64,000 bases of DNA, taken from NCBI RefSeq assembly GCF_009745975.1, contig NZ_WHOL01000054.1:16934-80933 (forward strand), read 5' to 3'. This document shows, piece by piece, positions 7,701 through 16,688 of this stretch. The number at the start of each line of letters is the position of its first letter. Positions within the stretch are counted from its first letter, which is position 1. Under the pieces are notes generated by a model that was not told the DNA's origin, ran no database searches, and saw only the letters and a program-made list of their open reading frames with translations. The DNA comes from Actinokineospora pegani. Its GTDB lineage: Bacteria; Actinomycetota; Actinomycetes; Mycobacteriales; Pseudonocardiaceae. The position numbers and the translations under genes are program-made.

Positions 7701-8624
7701 ATGTACTCCATCCGTTCCGCGGTTCCCGCCGACGAGCAGTCGGTCGTCGACCTGGTCGCCCGACTCCAGGCGGACCAGGAGCACCTGATCGGCTACCACG
7801 GCGCCACCCGCGAGGAGGTGGCCGACGAGCTCGCGGGCTTCCGCCCCGACTGGGCCGCGGGCGCCGTGCTCGCCGTGGACGACGAGGGCGGGGTGCGGGG
7901 CGTGCTCAGCGTCGACGCCGACCCCGAGATCGGTCGCGCCTGGCTGCACGGTCCCTACGTCGACCTGCCCGAGGGGCATCCCGCGCCCCGGCAGGCCTGG
8001 CAGAACACCGCCGACGACCTGCTGGACGCCGCGGTGGGGCTGCCGCGCCTGGCGGGCATCGGCGACCAGGAGCTCTACGGCCACCGACGACACCGGCGGT
8101 TGGCCGACTTCGCCGCCCGGCACGGGTTCGACCCGGTCGGCGCCAGCCGCGTGTTCGCCCTCGACGGCCCCGGCCTGCGCGGCGTGCTGGTCACCGCGGC
8201 GGGCCAGGACGACGAGCCGCGCGTCCTGGCCGCCGGGGCGGACCCGGCCGTGGACGCCGGGGTCGTCGCCCTGCACGAGCGCTGCTTCCCCAGCCCCACC
8301 GTCACCGGCAGGCAACTGGTGCGCGGCGACCGGGGGCACACCGTCCTCGTGCTGACCGGGGCCGACGGCGTGATCGGCTACGCGGGCGGCTTCGCCCAGC
8401 AGGACGAGCTCTACGTCGACTACGTCGGCGTCGACCCCGGCATGCGGTCGGTCGGCTCCGGCCGGGCGCTGGTCCGTGCGCTGCTGCGGGCGCTGGCCGC
8501 CGAGCACGGCGCGCGCCCCCGGGCGGCGGCGGTGATCTCGCTCGGCAACGACGCCTCCGAGCGGATGTTCACCGCCCTCGGGTTCACGCTGCGCCTGGAA
8601 CTGGTGGGGTATCGGCGGAAGTAG
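7701..8624 (+). CDS. GNAT-family N-acetyltransferase, probably tandem-domain
   Basis: The 307-residue protein is about twice the size of a single GNAT domain. The N-terminal half starts with a typical first strand and helix (YSIRSAVPADEQSVVDLVARLQ). The C-terminal half has the acetyl-CoA loop region VDYVGVDPGMRSVGSGRALVRALL and the late motif NDASERMFTALGF. It probably transfers an acyl group from CoA to an amine; the substrate cannot be predicted. The 3' end overlaps the convergent symporter gene by 41 bp. The upstream open frame to 7515 is not protein-like. Confidence 0.85.
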   Translation: MYSIRSAVPADEQSVVDLVARLQADQEHLIGYHGATREEVADELAGFRPDWAAGAVLAVDDEGGVRGVLSVDADPEIGRAWLHGPYVDLPEGHPAPRQAWQNTADDLLDAAVGLPRLAGIGDQELYGHRRHRRLADFAARHGFDPVGASRVFALDGPGLRGVLVTAAGQDDEPRVLAAGADPAVDAGVVALHERCFPSPTVTGRQLVRGDRGHTVLVLTGADGVIGYAGGFAQQDELYVDYVGVDPGMRSVGSGRALVRALLRALAAEHGARPRAAAVISLGNDASERMFTALGFTLRLELVGYRRK

Positions 8625-10128
8625 GCTCGGCGGGCGTGCGGTGGCGCAGCGCCAGCAGGCCGCCGACGACCAGCGTGACCAGCACGCCCAGCGGGGTGTA
8701 CCAGGGGAAGGCCAGCGCCACGGACTCCTTGGTGGCCTTGGCGAAGTCGACCCCGGTGAACGACCCGTCCTTGGTGAACTTGAGCCCGAGGATGACGAAC
8801 GCCATCACCGCGACGGTCACCAGGAACGAGATGATCGCGTCCACCTGGCGCGCCTTGCGCACCCACAGCCCCAGCAGGAACGCGCCCAGCAGCGCGCCGT
8901 AGGTGTAGCCGGTGATGGCCAGCGCGGTCTCCACGACCGGGTTCTTGGTCGACTCGAACAGCGACGCGAACCCGATCAGCGCCCCCGCCCACACGATCGT
9001 CCAGACCCGGCCCTGCTTGAGCAGCTCGGCGTCGGACAGCGGGCGGCGCACCACCTTCTGGTAGACGTCGCTGACCGTGGAGCTGGCCAGCGCCCCCAGC
9101 GACGAGCTCAGCGCGGCGGCCAGGATGCCCGCGATGACGAACCCGGACAGCCCGCTGGGCAGCTCGGTGACGATGAAGTGCGCGAACAGCTCGTCGTTGG
9201 TGCTCAGGCCGAGGTCGCCGACCGGGTCGAGGCCCTTGTAGAACGACCACAGCATCGTGCCGATGAACAGGAACAGCGCGAACTGCAGGAACACCACGAC
9301 GCCGCTGGCCAGCAGCGCCTTCTGGCTGGCCCTGACGTCGTTGCAGGCCATCAGCCGCTGCACGATGAGCTGGTCGGCGCCGTGGCTGGCCATCGACAGC
9401 ACCGCGCCGCCGACCACGGCGGTGACGAACGAGTACTGGTTCGACAGCGGGTTCGCCGCGAAGTCGAGGACCTGGAGCTTGCCCGCGTCGAACGCCGCGG
9501 CGAACCAGCCGTCTGGCAGCTTGCCCATCAGCACCAGGACCACGGCCAGGCCGCCCAGGACGTACCAGAGCATCTGGATGGCGTCGACCCAGATGACCGC
9601 GCGCACCCCGCCGAAGAACGTGTAGACGACCATCGCCACGCCCAGCGCGGCCACGATCGCGAAGTAGGAGACCTCGAAGCCGTAGGCGGCGAGCACGACC
9701 TTGACCGGGATCGCCGTGGCGAACAGCCGCACGCCGTCGGCCAGCAGCCGGGTGAACAGGAACGTCACCGACGCGGTGCCCTGCAGCCCGGCGCCGAACC
9801 GCTTGCCGAGGAAGTTGTACGCCGTGGTCATCTGCCCGGCGACGTAGCGCGGCAGCAGCACGAACGAGACGAAGATCCGGCCGAGGACGTAGCCGATGGC
9901 CAACTGCAGGTAGGTGAACGCGCCGAGGTAGGCCACCGTCGGCACGCTCAGCACGGTCAGCGTCGAGGTCTCGGCGGAGACCACCGACAGGCAGGCCACC
10001 CACCACGAGATCTTGCCCTCGCCGACGAAGTAGTCCGCCCCGGACCGCTGCCGCCCGGAGATCCAGATGCCCAGCAGCGGCATCCCCACCAGGAACACCG
10101 CGATGATCGCCAGGTCGAGGGCGCGCAC
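8584..10128 (-). CDS. SSS-family sodium/solute symporter
   Basis: A polytopic membrane protein of 514 residues with about 13 hydrophobic segments. It starts VRALDLAIIAVFLVGMPLLG and carries the SSS features SGADYFVGEGKISWWV, SAETSTLTVLSVP and ALSSSLGALASSTVSDVY. It should couple Na+ entry to uptake of an organic solute. The GTG at 10128 has a GGAGG site seven bases upstream. The gene lies 43 bp downstream of anmK on the same strand, so cotranscription is likely. This makes an amino-sugar or muropeptide-derived substrate an attractive but unproven inference. Confidence 0.9.
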   Translation of the reverse strand: MRALDLAIIAVFLVGMPLLGIWISGRQRSGADYFVGEGKISWWVACLSVVSAETSTLTVLSVPTVAYLGAFTYLQLAIGYVLGRIFVSFVLLPRYVAGQMTTAYNFLGKRFGAGLQGTASVTFLFTRLLADGVRLFATAIPVKVVLAAYGFEVSYFAIVAALGVAMVVYTFFGGVRAVIWVDAIQMLWYVLGGLAVVLVLMGKLPDGWFAAAFDAGKLQVLDFAANPLSNQYSFVTAVVGGAVLSMASHGADQLIVQRLMACNDVRASQKALLASGVVVFLQFALFLFIGTMLWSFYKGLDPVGDLGLSTNDELFAHFIVTELPSGLSGFVIAGILAAALSSSLGALASSTVSDVYQKVVRRPLSDAELLKQGRVWTIVWAGALIGFASLFESTKNPVVETALAITGYTYGALLGAFLLGLWVRKARQVDAIISFLVTVAVMAFVILGLKFTKDGSFTGVDFAKATKESVALAFPWYTPLGVLVTLVVGGLLALRHRTPAEPTSADTPPVPGAA

Positions 10129-10171
10129 TGGGCCTCCAGGAGGTCGATGGGGACAGGCGGTGCCGGTGCGG

Positions 10172-11362
10172 CTACCGCGGGTGCAACGCTTCCGACCCCG
10201 CCGGGGTGCGGTTCCGGGCAACTCGACCACGTGCTGGGACGACGCGCAGCGCGGTGGCCGTCACACCGCCGGGCTCCGGCCAGCGCCCGGGGTCGGCCCC
10301 GGGGGTGACGCTGCCGTGCACCCTGGCCAGGCCGCCGGTCCGCGCGTCCAGCGGGACCGACCGCCAGGTGAGGTAGCCCAGCAGCGCGGCGAGGTAGGCC
10401 TCCTTCGCCTCGGCCGGGAGCGCGGTGAACGGGGTGACCTCGGCGGGGGCGAGCGCGGCGGCCAGCGCGGCCATCAGCGTGGGGTTGCGCACCCCGCCGC
10501 CGGAGACCAGCACCCGCGCGGGGTTGTGCGGGATCAGCGCCTCCGCGACGGTCATCGCGGTGAGGGCCACGAGCGTGGCGAGCAGGTCCTCCGTCGCGAC
10601 CTCGGGGACCTGGGCGAGCGCCGCGTCGAGGTAGGCGCGGTGGAACTGCTCCCTGCCGGTCGACTTGGGCGCGGGCGCGGCGTAGTACGGGTCGGCGAGC
10701 AGGACGTCGAGCAGGTCCCGCCGGATGGTCCCCGCCGCGGCGAGTTCGCCGCCCGCGTCCAGGGGCGCGCCCGTGCGGGCGAGCGCGGCGGCGTCGAGCA
10801 GGGCGTTGGCCGGGCCGGTGTCGAAGGCGGTCCCGTCGACGGTCACGTTCGCGATGCCGCCGAGGTTGACCGCGGCGGCTCCCGGCTCGTCGGCCAGCAG
10901 CAGGCGGTCGAGGACGCCTGCCAGCGGGGCGCCGTGCCCGCCGGTGGCCACGTCGCGGGAGCGCAGGTTCGACACCACGGGCAGGCCGGTGGCCTCGGCG
11001 ATCCAGGTCGGCTCGCCCACCTGCAGGGTGCCCAGGCAGCGCCCGTCGTCGACCCAGTGGTAGAGCGTCTGGCCCAGGGACGCGACCAGGTCCGCCCCCT
11101 CGGCGAACCCGGCCGCGGCCGCCCCGAACGCCTGGCCGACGCCGGTGTCGACGGCGCACGCGGTGGCGGCGTCGCACGGGTTCGGCGGCAGCGCGGCGCG
11201 CAGGGCCGCGCGCACCTCGTCGGGGTAGGGCACCTCGCCGTGGCGGACGGGGACCAGTTCGACGACCCCGTCGACCACGCGCAGGTCGGCCACCGCCACG
11301 TCGATGCCGTCGATCGACGTGCCCGAGATCAGCCCGACCACCCGGAGTGTCGTCATGGACAT
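10172..11362 (-). CDS. anmK: Anhydro-N-acetylmuramic acid kinase
   Basis: The 396-residue protein phosphorylates 1,6-anhydro-MurNAc to MurNAc-6-phosphate in peptidoglycan recycling. Visible family motifs are GLISGTSIDGID (ATP-binding), GHGAPLAGVLDRLLL, AVNLGGIANVTV, TAFDTGPANALLD and LVSGGGVRNPTL. Two ATGs (11362 and 11356) are possible, and neither has a good ribosome-binding site. Divergent from ftsY across 132 bp. The SSS symporter follows it. No murQ or nagZ is visible in the window. Confidence 0.95.
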   Translation of the reverse strand: MSMTTLRVVGLISGTSIDGIDVAVADLRVVDGVVELVPVRHGEVPYPDEVRAALRAALPPNPCDAATACAVDTGVGQAFGAAAAGFAEGADLVASLGQTLYHWVDDGRCLGTLQVGEPTWIAEATGLPVVSNLRSRDVATGGHGAPLAGVLDRLLLADEPGAAAVNLGGIANVTVDGTAFDTGPANALLDAAALARTGAPLDAGGELAAAGTIRRDLLDVLLADPYYAAPAPKSTGREQFHRAYLDAALAQVPEVATEDLLATLVALTAMTVAEALIPHNPARVLVSGGGVRNPTLMAALAAALAPAEVTPFTALPAEAKEAYLAALLGYLTWRSVPLDARTGGLARVHGSVTPGADPGRWPEPGGVTATALRVVPARGRVARNRTPAGSEALHPR

Positions 11363-11494
11363 GTGGTCTATTGCACACCGACAGGTTGCGCAAGGGTCAT
11401 GTTGGCGAATGACCGAATTGCGACCGAACGCGTTGAACTCTCACTTCGATCGGCCTGCCCTGCCCGGTCGGGACCGGGATGGGAGGATGGCGCG

Positions 11495-12961
11495 GTGTCG
11501 AGCACCGTGATCATCGTCCTGGTCGTCGTCGTTGTGCTGCTGGTCGCGGCCCTGGTCACCGGGGTCGTGCTGGCGCGCAGGCGGCGCATCTCGCTGGACA
11601 AGCCGGAGGCCGTCGAGGGCAAGCCCAAGGGCGGCGGCTACCAGGCCTCCTCGGGGGTGAGCCTGGCCCCGGCCAAGCCCAAGGACGCCCCGCCCGCGCA
11701 CCCGGCCGGGGAGCGGACCGAGGTCGACGGCCAGCCCGGCGTCGGCGACGACGCCGCGGTGCCGCGCGACTCCGAGAAGCGCGGCATCGTCGACGTCACG
11801 CTGCCCGACACCCAGCCCGACACCCAGCCCGCGGTCCAGCCGGACCCGGCCGACGCGCCCGCCGAGGCCCAGGCCGCGCCGTACGTCGAGGCGACGCCGA
11901 CCGACAAGATCCCCAGCCAGCCCACCGACCGCCTGGTCACCGACCAGATCCCGGTGCAGACCCGGCCGACCGAGCCCGCGACCGAGCAGATCCCGGCGCA
12001 GGGCCAGGTCCCGGTCACCGACGAGATCGCCCCGACCGAGGGCCGCCTGGAGCGGCTGCGCGGCAGGCTGTCGCGGTCGCGGTCCACCCTGGGCCAGGGC
12101 CTGCTCGGCCTGCTCGGCGCGGGCGACCTGGACGAGGACTCCTGGACCGACGTCGAGGACACGCTGCTGCTGGCCGACCTGGGCGCGGCGACCACGACCG
12201 ACGTCGTGGCCCGGCTGCGCGACCAGCTCTCCGCGCGCGGCGTGCGCACCCCGGAGCAGGCCCGCACGCTGCTGCGCGAGGTGCTCATCGACGCCCTCGA
12301 CACCGGCGTCGACCGGTCCGTGCGCGCGCTGCCGCACGGCGAGGGCGCGGCCAAGCAGCCCGCCGTGGTGCTGGTCGTCGGCGTCAACGGCACCGGCAAG
12401 ACCACGACCACCGGCAAGCTGGCCCGGGTGCTGGTCGCCGACGGCCGCTCGGTCGTGCTCGGCGCGGCCGACACCTTCCGCGCCGCCGCCGCCGACCAGC
12501 TCCAGACCTGGGCCGACCGGGTCGGGGCCGAGGTCGTGCGCGGCAAGGAGGCCGCCGACCCCGCCGCCGTCGCCTTCGACGCGGTGAAGAAGGGGCGGGT
12601 CGACGGCGTCGACACCGTCCTGATCGACACCGCGGGCAGGCTGCACACCAAGGTCGGCCTGATGGACGAGCTGGGCAAGGTCAAGCGGGTGGTGGAGAAG
12701 CAGGCCGAGGTCGACGAGGTGCTGCTGGTCCTCGACGCCACCACCGGGCAGAACGGGCTCACCCAGGCGCGGGTGTTCGGCGAGGTCGTGACCGTCACCG
12801 GCATCGTGCTGACCAAGCTCGACGGCACCGCCAAGGGCGGCATCGTCTTCCAGGTGCAGCGCGAGCTGGGCGTGCCGGTCAAGCTGGTCGGCCTCGGCGA
12901 GGGCCCCGACGACCTGGCCCCGTTCGAGCCCACCGCCTTCGTCGACGCGCTGCTGGCCTGA
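11495..12961 (+). CDS. ftsY: Signal recognition particle receptor FtsY
   Basis: The 488-residue SRP receptor GTPase docks Ffh/ribosome complexes at the membrane. It starts with an N-terminal membrane helix (VIIVLVVVVVLLVAALVTGVV), as in many actinobacteria. A long acidic, Pro-rich linker with repeats such as PDTQPDTQP runs to about residue 180. An N domain and a GTPase domain follow, with GVNGTGKTTT near 295, DTAGR and TKLDGTAKGG. The GTG start follows GGGAGGA at 11481-11487, just after a small CCCGGTC/GACCGGG hairpin. It partners with ffh at 32.4 kb. Confidence 0.97.
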   Translation: MSSTVIIVLVVVVVLLVAALVTGVVLARRRRISLDKPEAVEGKPKGGGYQASSGVSLAPAKPKDAPPAHPAGERTEVDGQPGVGDDAAVPRDSEKRGIVDVTLPDTQPDTQPAVQPDPADAPAEAQAAPYVEATPTDKIPSQPTDRLVTDQIPVQTRPTEPATEQIPAQGQVPVTDEIAPTEGRLERLRGRLSRSRSTLGQGLLGLLGAGDLDEDSWTDVEDTLLLADLGAATTTDVVARLRDQLSARGVRTPEQARTLLREVLIDALDTGVDRSVRALPHGEGAAKQPAVVLVVGVNGTGKTTTTGKLARVLVADGRSVVLGAADTFRAAAADQLQTWADRVGAEVVRGKEAADPAAVAFDAVKKGRVDGVDTVLIDTAGRLHTKVGLMDELGKVKRVVEKQAEVDEVLLVLDATTGQNGLTQARVFGEVVTVTGIVLTKLDGTAKGGIVFQVQRELGVPVKLVGLGEGPDDLAPFEPTAFVDALLA

Positions 12962-12966
12962 CCCCC

Positions 12967-13650
12967 GTGCCCGCGCGGCCGGTCCGCCTGTGGTTGATCG
13001 ATGACCACGAGCTGGTCGCGGAGGCGCTGGCCGCCGCGCTGGCCCGGGTCGAGGACCTGTGGGTGCTCGGCCGGTCCGCCACCGACGAGGACGACCTGCT
13101 GGCCCGGCTCGGCCGCGACCGCCCGGACGTCGTGGTGCTCGACCCCGCCGGGGCCGACGCCGCCGACCTGATCCCCGCCGTGCGCGCGGCCGTGCCCGGC
13201 GCGGCCGTGGTGGTGCTGACCGGCGCGGACGACGAGGAGCGCGCGGTGGCCGCCGCCCGGCTGGGCGCCGACGGCTGGGTGGGCAAGGCCGAGCCGCTGG
13301 CCGAGGTGGTCGACGTGCTGCGCGGCGTCGGCCGGGGCGAGGGCCGCTTCCCGGCCCGCCACCTCGGCGCGGTGCTGCGCGGCCTGCGCGAGGACGTGCG
13401 CCGCCACCGCGACGGGGGCGGGCCGCTGGCCGCGCTGTCGCCCCGGGAGCGCCAGGTGCTCGCCGCGATGGTCGACGGGCTGCGCGGCCACCAGATCGCC
13501 GGTGAGCTGGGGCTGTCGTCGAACACTGTGCGTACACACACCCACTCGATCTATGCGAAACTCGGCGTCCACTCGCGATTGGCGGCAGTCGGAGTGGCCC
13601 GTGCGGCCGGACTACTACCGAGACGACAGGTTCTCCCCACAATGTCGTAG
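12967..13650 (+). CDS. NarL/LuxR-type response regulator
   Basis: A 227-residue two-domain regulator. The receiver keeps all key residues: D12/D13, phosphoacceptor D59 (VVVLDP), T85 and K107. The C-terminal LuxR helix-turn-helix shows LSPRERQVLAAMVDGLRGHQIAGELGL and SSNTVRTHTHSIYAKLGVHSR. It starts five bases after ftsY but is functionally more likely tied to the downstream surface locus (GT2, DUF4397-sortase), which ends with a second LuxR-type regulator. No sensor kinase gene is nearby, so it is an orphan regulator here. Confidence 0.93.
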   Translation: MPARPVRLWLIDDHELVAEALAAALARVEDLWVLGRSATDEDDLLARLGRDRPDVVVLDPAGADAADLIPAVRAAVPGAAVVVLTGADDEERAVAAARLGADGWVGKAEPLAEVVDVLRGVGRGEGRFPARHLGAVLRGLREDVRRHRDGGGPLAALSPRERQVLAAMVDGLRGHQIAGELGLSSNTVRTHTHSIYAKLGVHSRLAAVGVARAAGLLPRRQVLPTMS

Positions 13651-13763
13651 GAAATCTCATCCATGAGGTTGACCCCAATGGTGGGAATCTTGCCTACTGT
13701 CAGTGACTGTCCGTCTGGCCCGCCGGTGGCCTGACGACACATCGATGACGAGGGGTTCAGCCT

Positions 13764-16619
13764 GTGAATCCAGCTTGGCTGCTGGCACTGCTCGTGCTCG
13801 GCATCGGCCCGGTGGTCAACACCGTGCTGGGGGTGCTGCGCCGCGACCGCGAGCGCGGGTCCCTGGTCGGTGCGGGCCGCCGGGAGGGGCGCACCGAGGC
13901 CCGCGGCGACGTCGCCGTGGTCATCGGCGCGCACGACGCCGAGACCGAGATCGCCGACGCGGTCGCCGCCGCGCTGCGGCTGGTGCACCGCGGCGACGTG
14001 CACGTGGTGGCCGACGACTCCACCGACAAGACAGCCGAGATCGCCCGCGGCCTGGGCGTCAACGTCGTCGAGACGGTCAAACCGCTGGGCCGCTCCGGCT
14101 CCCTGGTCGCCGCGCTCGACGGCTTCGCGCTGACCGAGAACTACGCCTACGTCCTCGTCCTCGACGTCGACCACCGGCCGCACCCGGCCTACCTCGACCG
14201 GACGCTGCCGATCTTCGACGACCCGGACGTCGTCGCGGTCGCGGGCTTCGCGCGCACCGACTGGACCACCGCCCGCCGCACCCCCATCGGGCGCGTGCTG
14301 ACGGCCTACCGCGCCCGGAGCCACATGCTCGCCCAGGCGCTGCTGACGATCATCCGCACCCGCCCCAACGGCGAGGCCGCGCGCTGGCTGCCCAGCCCGG
14401 CCCGGATGTTCCGCACCAGCGTGCTGACCCGGCTCGACCTGGCCCCCGACGGCGTGCCGATCGCCGACTTCGACGTGTCCAACCAGGTCTACCGCGCCGA
14501 CCTCGGCCGCATCGTCGTCGTGCGCGGCGCGGTCGTGGGCACCCGCGACCCGGACAAGCTCGTCCCGTACGTCCGCCAGACCCGGCAGTGGGCAGTCGGC
14601 TTCTGGCAGGCCGTGCGCCGCAACGGGCTGCGCACCGGTCCGCAGCGGCTCGGCCTCGGCTGGTTCGCGGTCGAGTCGACGGTCACCGCGGCGGTGTTCG
14701 TGGCGCTGCCGTTCCTGCTCGGGTTCGGGGTGCTGTCGATCTGGACCGTGCTGCTCGGCGTCTTCGTGCCCGACCTGCTGATGACAGCGCTCGTCGCGCT
14801 GAGACAGCGACAACCCCGGTTCGTCCTGCCCGCGCTGTTCCTGCCGTTCGTGCGGCTGCTGGACTCGGTGATCTTCCTCAGCGCGCTGCCCGACGCGTTC
14901 GTCGACCGGAAGGCGTCGGCTCGCTGGCTGAGCCCGGTACGCGCGGGAAAAGCTGAGCCCGCCACCGCGCCGAACCCGGCGCGGTGGCGGGCAACCCTGC
15001 TCGCGTTGTCCTGGCTGGCGGCTGTCGGGGCGGTGGTGCTGCTGGTGCTGCGCGTCGCGGCGGCCACCGTCCGGCTGCCCGCGACGGCCACCGAGCCCGC
15101 GCTGGTCGACGCCGTGTTCGGCCGGGTCGCGGGCTTCCCGGCCACCATCGGGGAGGGCCTGCTCCCGACGGTGTCGCAACTGGCCGCCTACGCCTCGGCG
15201 GCCGACGCGTTCGACCGGCACGCCACGGTCCTGGCTGGCGTCCGCGAACTCTCGATCGGCTGCGCGGCGGTGATCGCGCTGGCCGGACTGGTCGCCGCCG
15301 CCGTGCTGCGGCTGCACCCGGCCGCCATCGCGGTGGCGCTGGCCCTCGCCGCGCTGTGCCCGCCGGTGGTCGGCGCGCTGGCCGTGTCCGGCTCCGGTCC
15401 GCTGGCCGCCGCGTGGCTCGCGCTGACCACGGTGCCGCTGGCCCTGTCGACCCGGGTCGGCTGGAAGGTCGCGCCGCTGGCGGTGCTGCCCGCCGCGGGC
15501 GCGGTGGTCACCGTGCCCGCCCTGGTCCTGCCGTTCGCCGTGGCCACCGCGTCGTGGTGGGTGGCCGACCGGGTGCGGATGCGCGAGGGCAGGCGGGTCG
15601 TCGTGGCCGTGGCCGTGCTGGTGGCGGGCGGCGCGCTGGCCGCGCTGCTGGCTGTGCTCGGCCTGTTCGCCGTGCCCGAGGATGCCGGGTCGGCCGTGCG
15701 CGGGTGGCTGGTGCTCGCGGTCGCCGCCGTGGCCGCGGGCGGGCTCGTCCGCGGGCGGGCGCGCACCGGGTCGGCCGGGCTGCTCGCCGTCGTCGGCGTG
15801 GTCGCCCTGACCGGGTCGGACGCGCTGCTGGCCTGCGGGCTGGCCGGGTCCGTGCTGGTGCTCGCCGCGCTGATCGACGGGGCGGTCGCGGAGTCGGTCG
15901 CGATCCGCCGGGCCGTGGCCGGGGCGAGCGCCGCCGCCGGGGTCGCCCTCGGCGTCGCCGGTCTCGGCTCCGCGCTGCCGGTGGCCGTCCCGGTGGACCA
16001 CCGGGGCGCCGTCGACTGGTTCCTCGCCTCCGCCGCCCCCGGCTCGACGCTGTCCGCGCCGCCACTGCTGCTCTCGGACCTGCGCCGCGACCTGCGCGGC
16101 CGCCAACCCCAGCTCATCCGCCCGGAGACCACGTTGAGCTCCTACTCGGTGCGCCGGGGCGACGGGGCGGGCACCGCCGTCGCCTGGTTCGACGGCCTCA
16201 CCGTGCGGCTGGCCCAGACCGCCCCCGCGACCGGCCCCGACCGGGCAGGCGCGGGCGCGCGGCTGGCCGAGAACCCCCGCGTCCGCACCACCGACGAGGT
16301 CAAGGCGGTGCTGCGCGCGGGCGAGCTCGACTTCCGCGCCATGGCCGTGCTCGCCGAGATCAGCGCCCAGCACGACCTCGTCGTCGTGGGCGTCGGCAAC
16401 GCCGCCGCCGAACGCGGCTCCGGACTGCCCGCCCGCACGGTCACCGTGTCCCATGTGGACGGAAACACCGCCGCGGCGCCCGCCGTCGTCGAGGCGCTGC
16501 GCTCGTGGGTCCAGGTCCAGCAAAGCCCTTACGCCCCAATGGATGTGCGACCCTCCCCGGACGGGACCGTGGCGCTGGTGTGGCGCATCCCCACCCCCGA
16601 CGAACGCGCTCCGCGCTAG
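13764..16619 (+). CDS. Large membrane GT2 glycosyltransferase
   Basis: The 951-residue protein has an N-terminal membrane helix and then a GT2 catalytic domain (about 45-290). The domain shows VVADDSTDKT, the DxD motif in VLDVDH, and a processive-type QxxxW motif (QTRQW, ending near residue 277). Several membrane helices (about 300-390) and a long region of roughly a dozen more helices (about 415-720) follow. A soluble, probably extracytoplasmic C-terminal domain (about 735-951) has no recognised family. It likely assembles or exports a surface glycan. The GTG start follows GAGGGG. Neighbours are regulators and a DUF4397-sortase gene, suggesting a cell-envelope locus. The glycan is unknown. 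Confidence 0.85.
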   Translation: MNPAWLLALLVLGIGPVVNTVLGVLRRDRERGSLVGAGRREGRTEARGDVAVVIGAHDAETEIADAVAAALRLVHRGDVHVVADDSTDKTAEIARGLGVNVVETVKPLGRSGSLVAALDGFALTENYAYVLVLDVDHRPHPAYLDRTLPIFDDPDVVAVAGFARTDWTTARRTPIGRVLTAYRARSHMLAQALLTIIRTRPNGEAARWLPSPARMFRTSVLTRLDLAPDGVPIADFDVSNQVYRADLGRIVVVRGAVVGTRDPDKLVPYVRQTRQWAVGFWQAVRRNGLRTGPQRLGLGWFAVESTVTAAVFVALPFLLGFGVLSIWTVLLGVFVPDLLMTALVALRQRQPRFVLPALFLPFVRLLDSVIFLSALPDAFVDRKASARWLSPVRAGKAEPATAPNPARWRATLLALSWLAAVGAVVLLVLRVAAATVRLPATATEPALVDAVFGRVAGFPATIGEGLLPTVSQLAAYASAADAFDRHATVLAGVRELSIGCAAVIALAGLVAAAVLRLHPAAIAVALALAALCPPVVGALAVSGSGPLAAAWLALTTVPLALSTRVGWKVAPLAVLPAAGAVVTVPALVLPFAVATASWWVADRVRMREGRRVVVAVAVLVAGGALAALLAVLGLFAVPEDAGSAVRGWLVLAVAAVAAGGLVRGRARTGSAGLLAVVGVVALTGSDALLACGLAGSVLVLAALIDGAVAESVAIRRAVAGASAAAGVALGVAGLGSALPVAVPVDHRGAVDWFLASAAPGSTLSAPPLLLSDLRRDLRGRQPQLIRPETTLSSYSVRRGDGAGTAVAWFDGLTVRLAQTAPATGPDRAGAGARLAENPRVRTTDEVKAVLRAGELDFRAMAVLAEISAQHDLVVVGVGNAAAERGSGLPARTVTVSHVDGNTAAAPAVVEALRSWVQVQQSPYAPMDVRPSPDGTVALVWRIPTPDERAPR

Positions 16620-16688
16620 CGCGCCCGAGAACAGGAAGCCACCACGGACGACTCCCCAGCTATACCGCCCCACCCACAAGAACCCCCC

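Noticed and set aside
11479..12966. Upstream extension of the LuxR regulator frame across ftsY
   Set aside because: The frame stays open through ftsY by chance; regulator homology starts at GTG 12967.
12967..13650. Degenerate receiver in the first LuxR regulator
   Set aside because: All phosphorylation residues (D12, D13, D59, T85, K107) are present, so it looks normal, unlike the second regulator.
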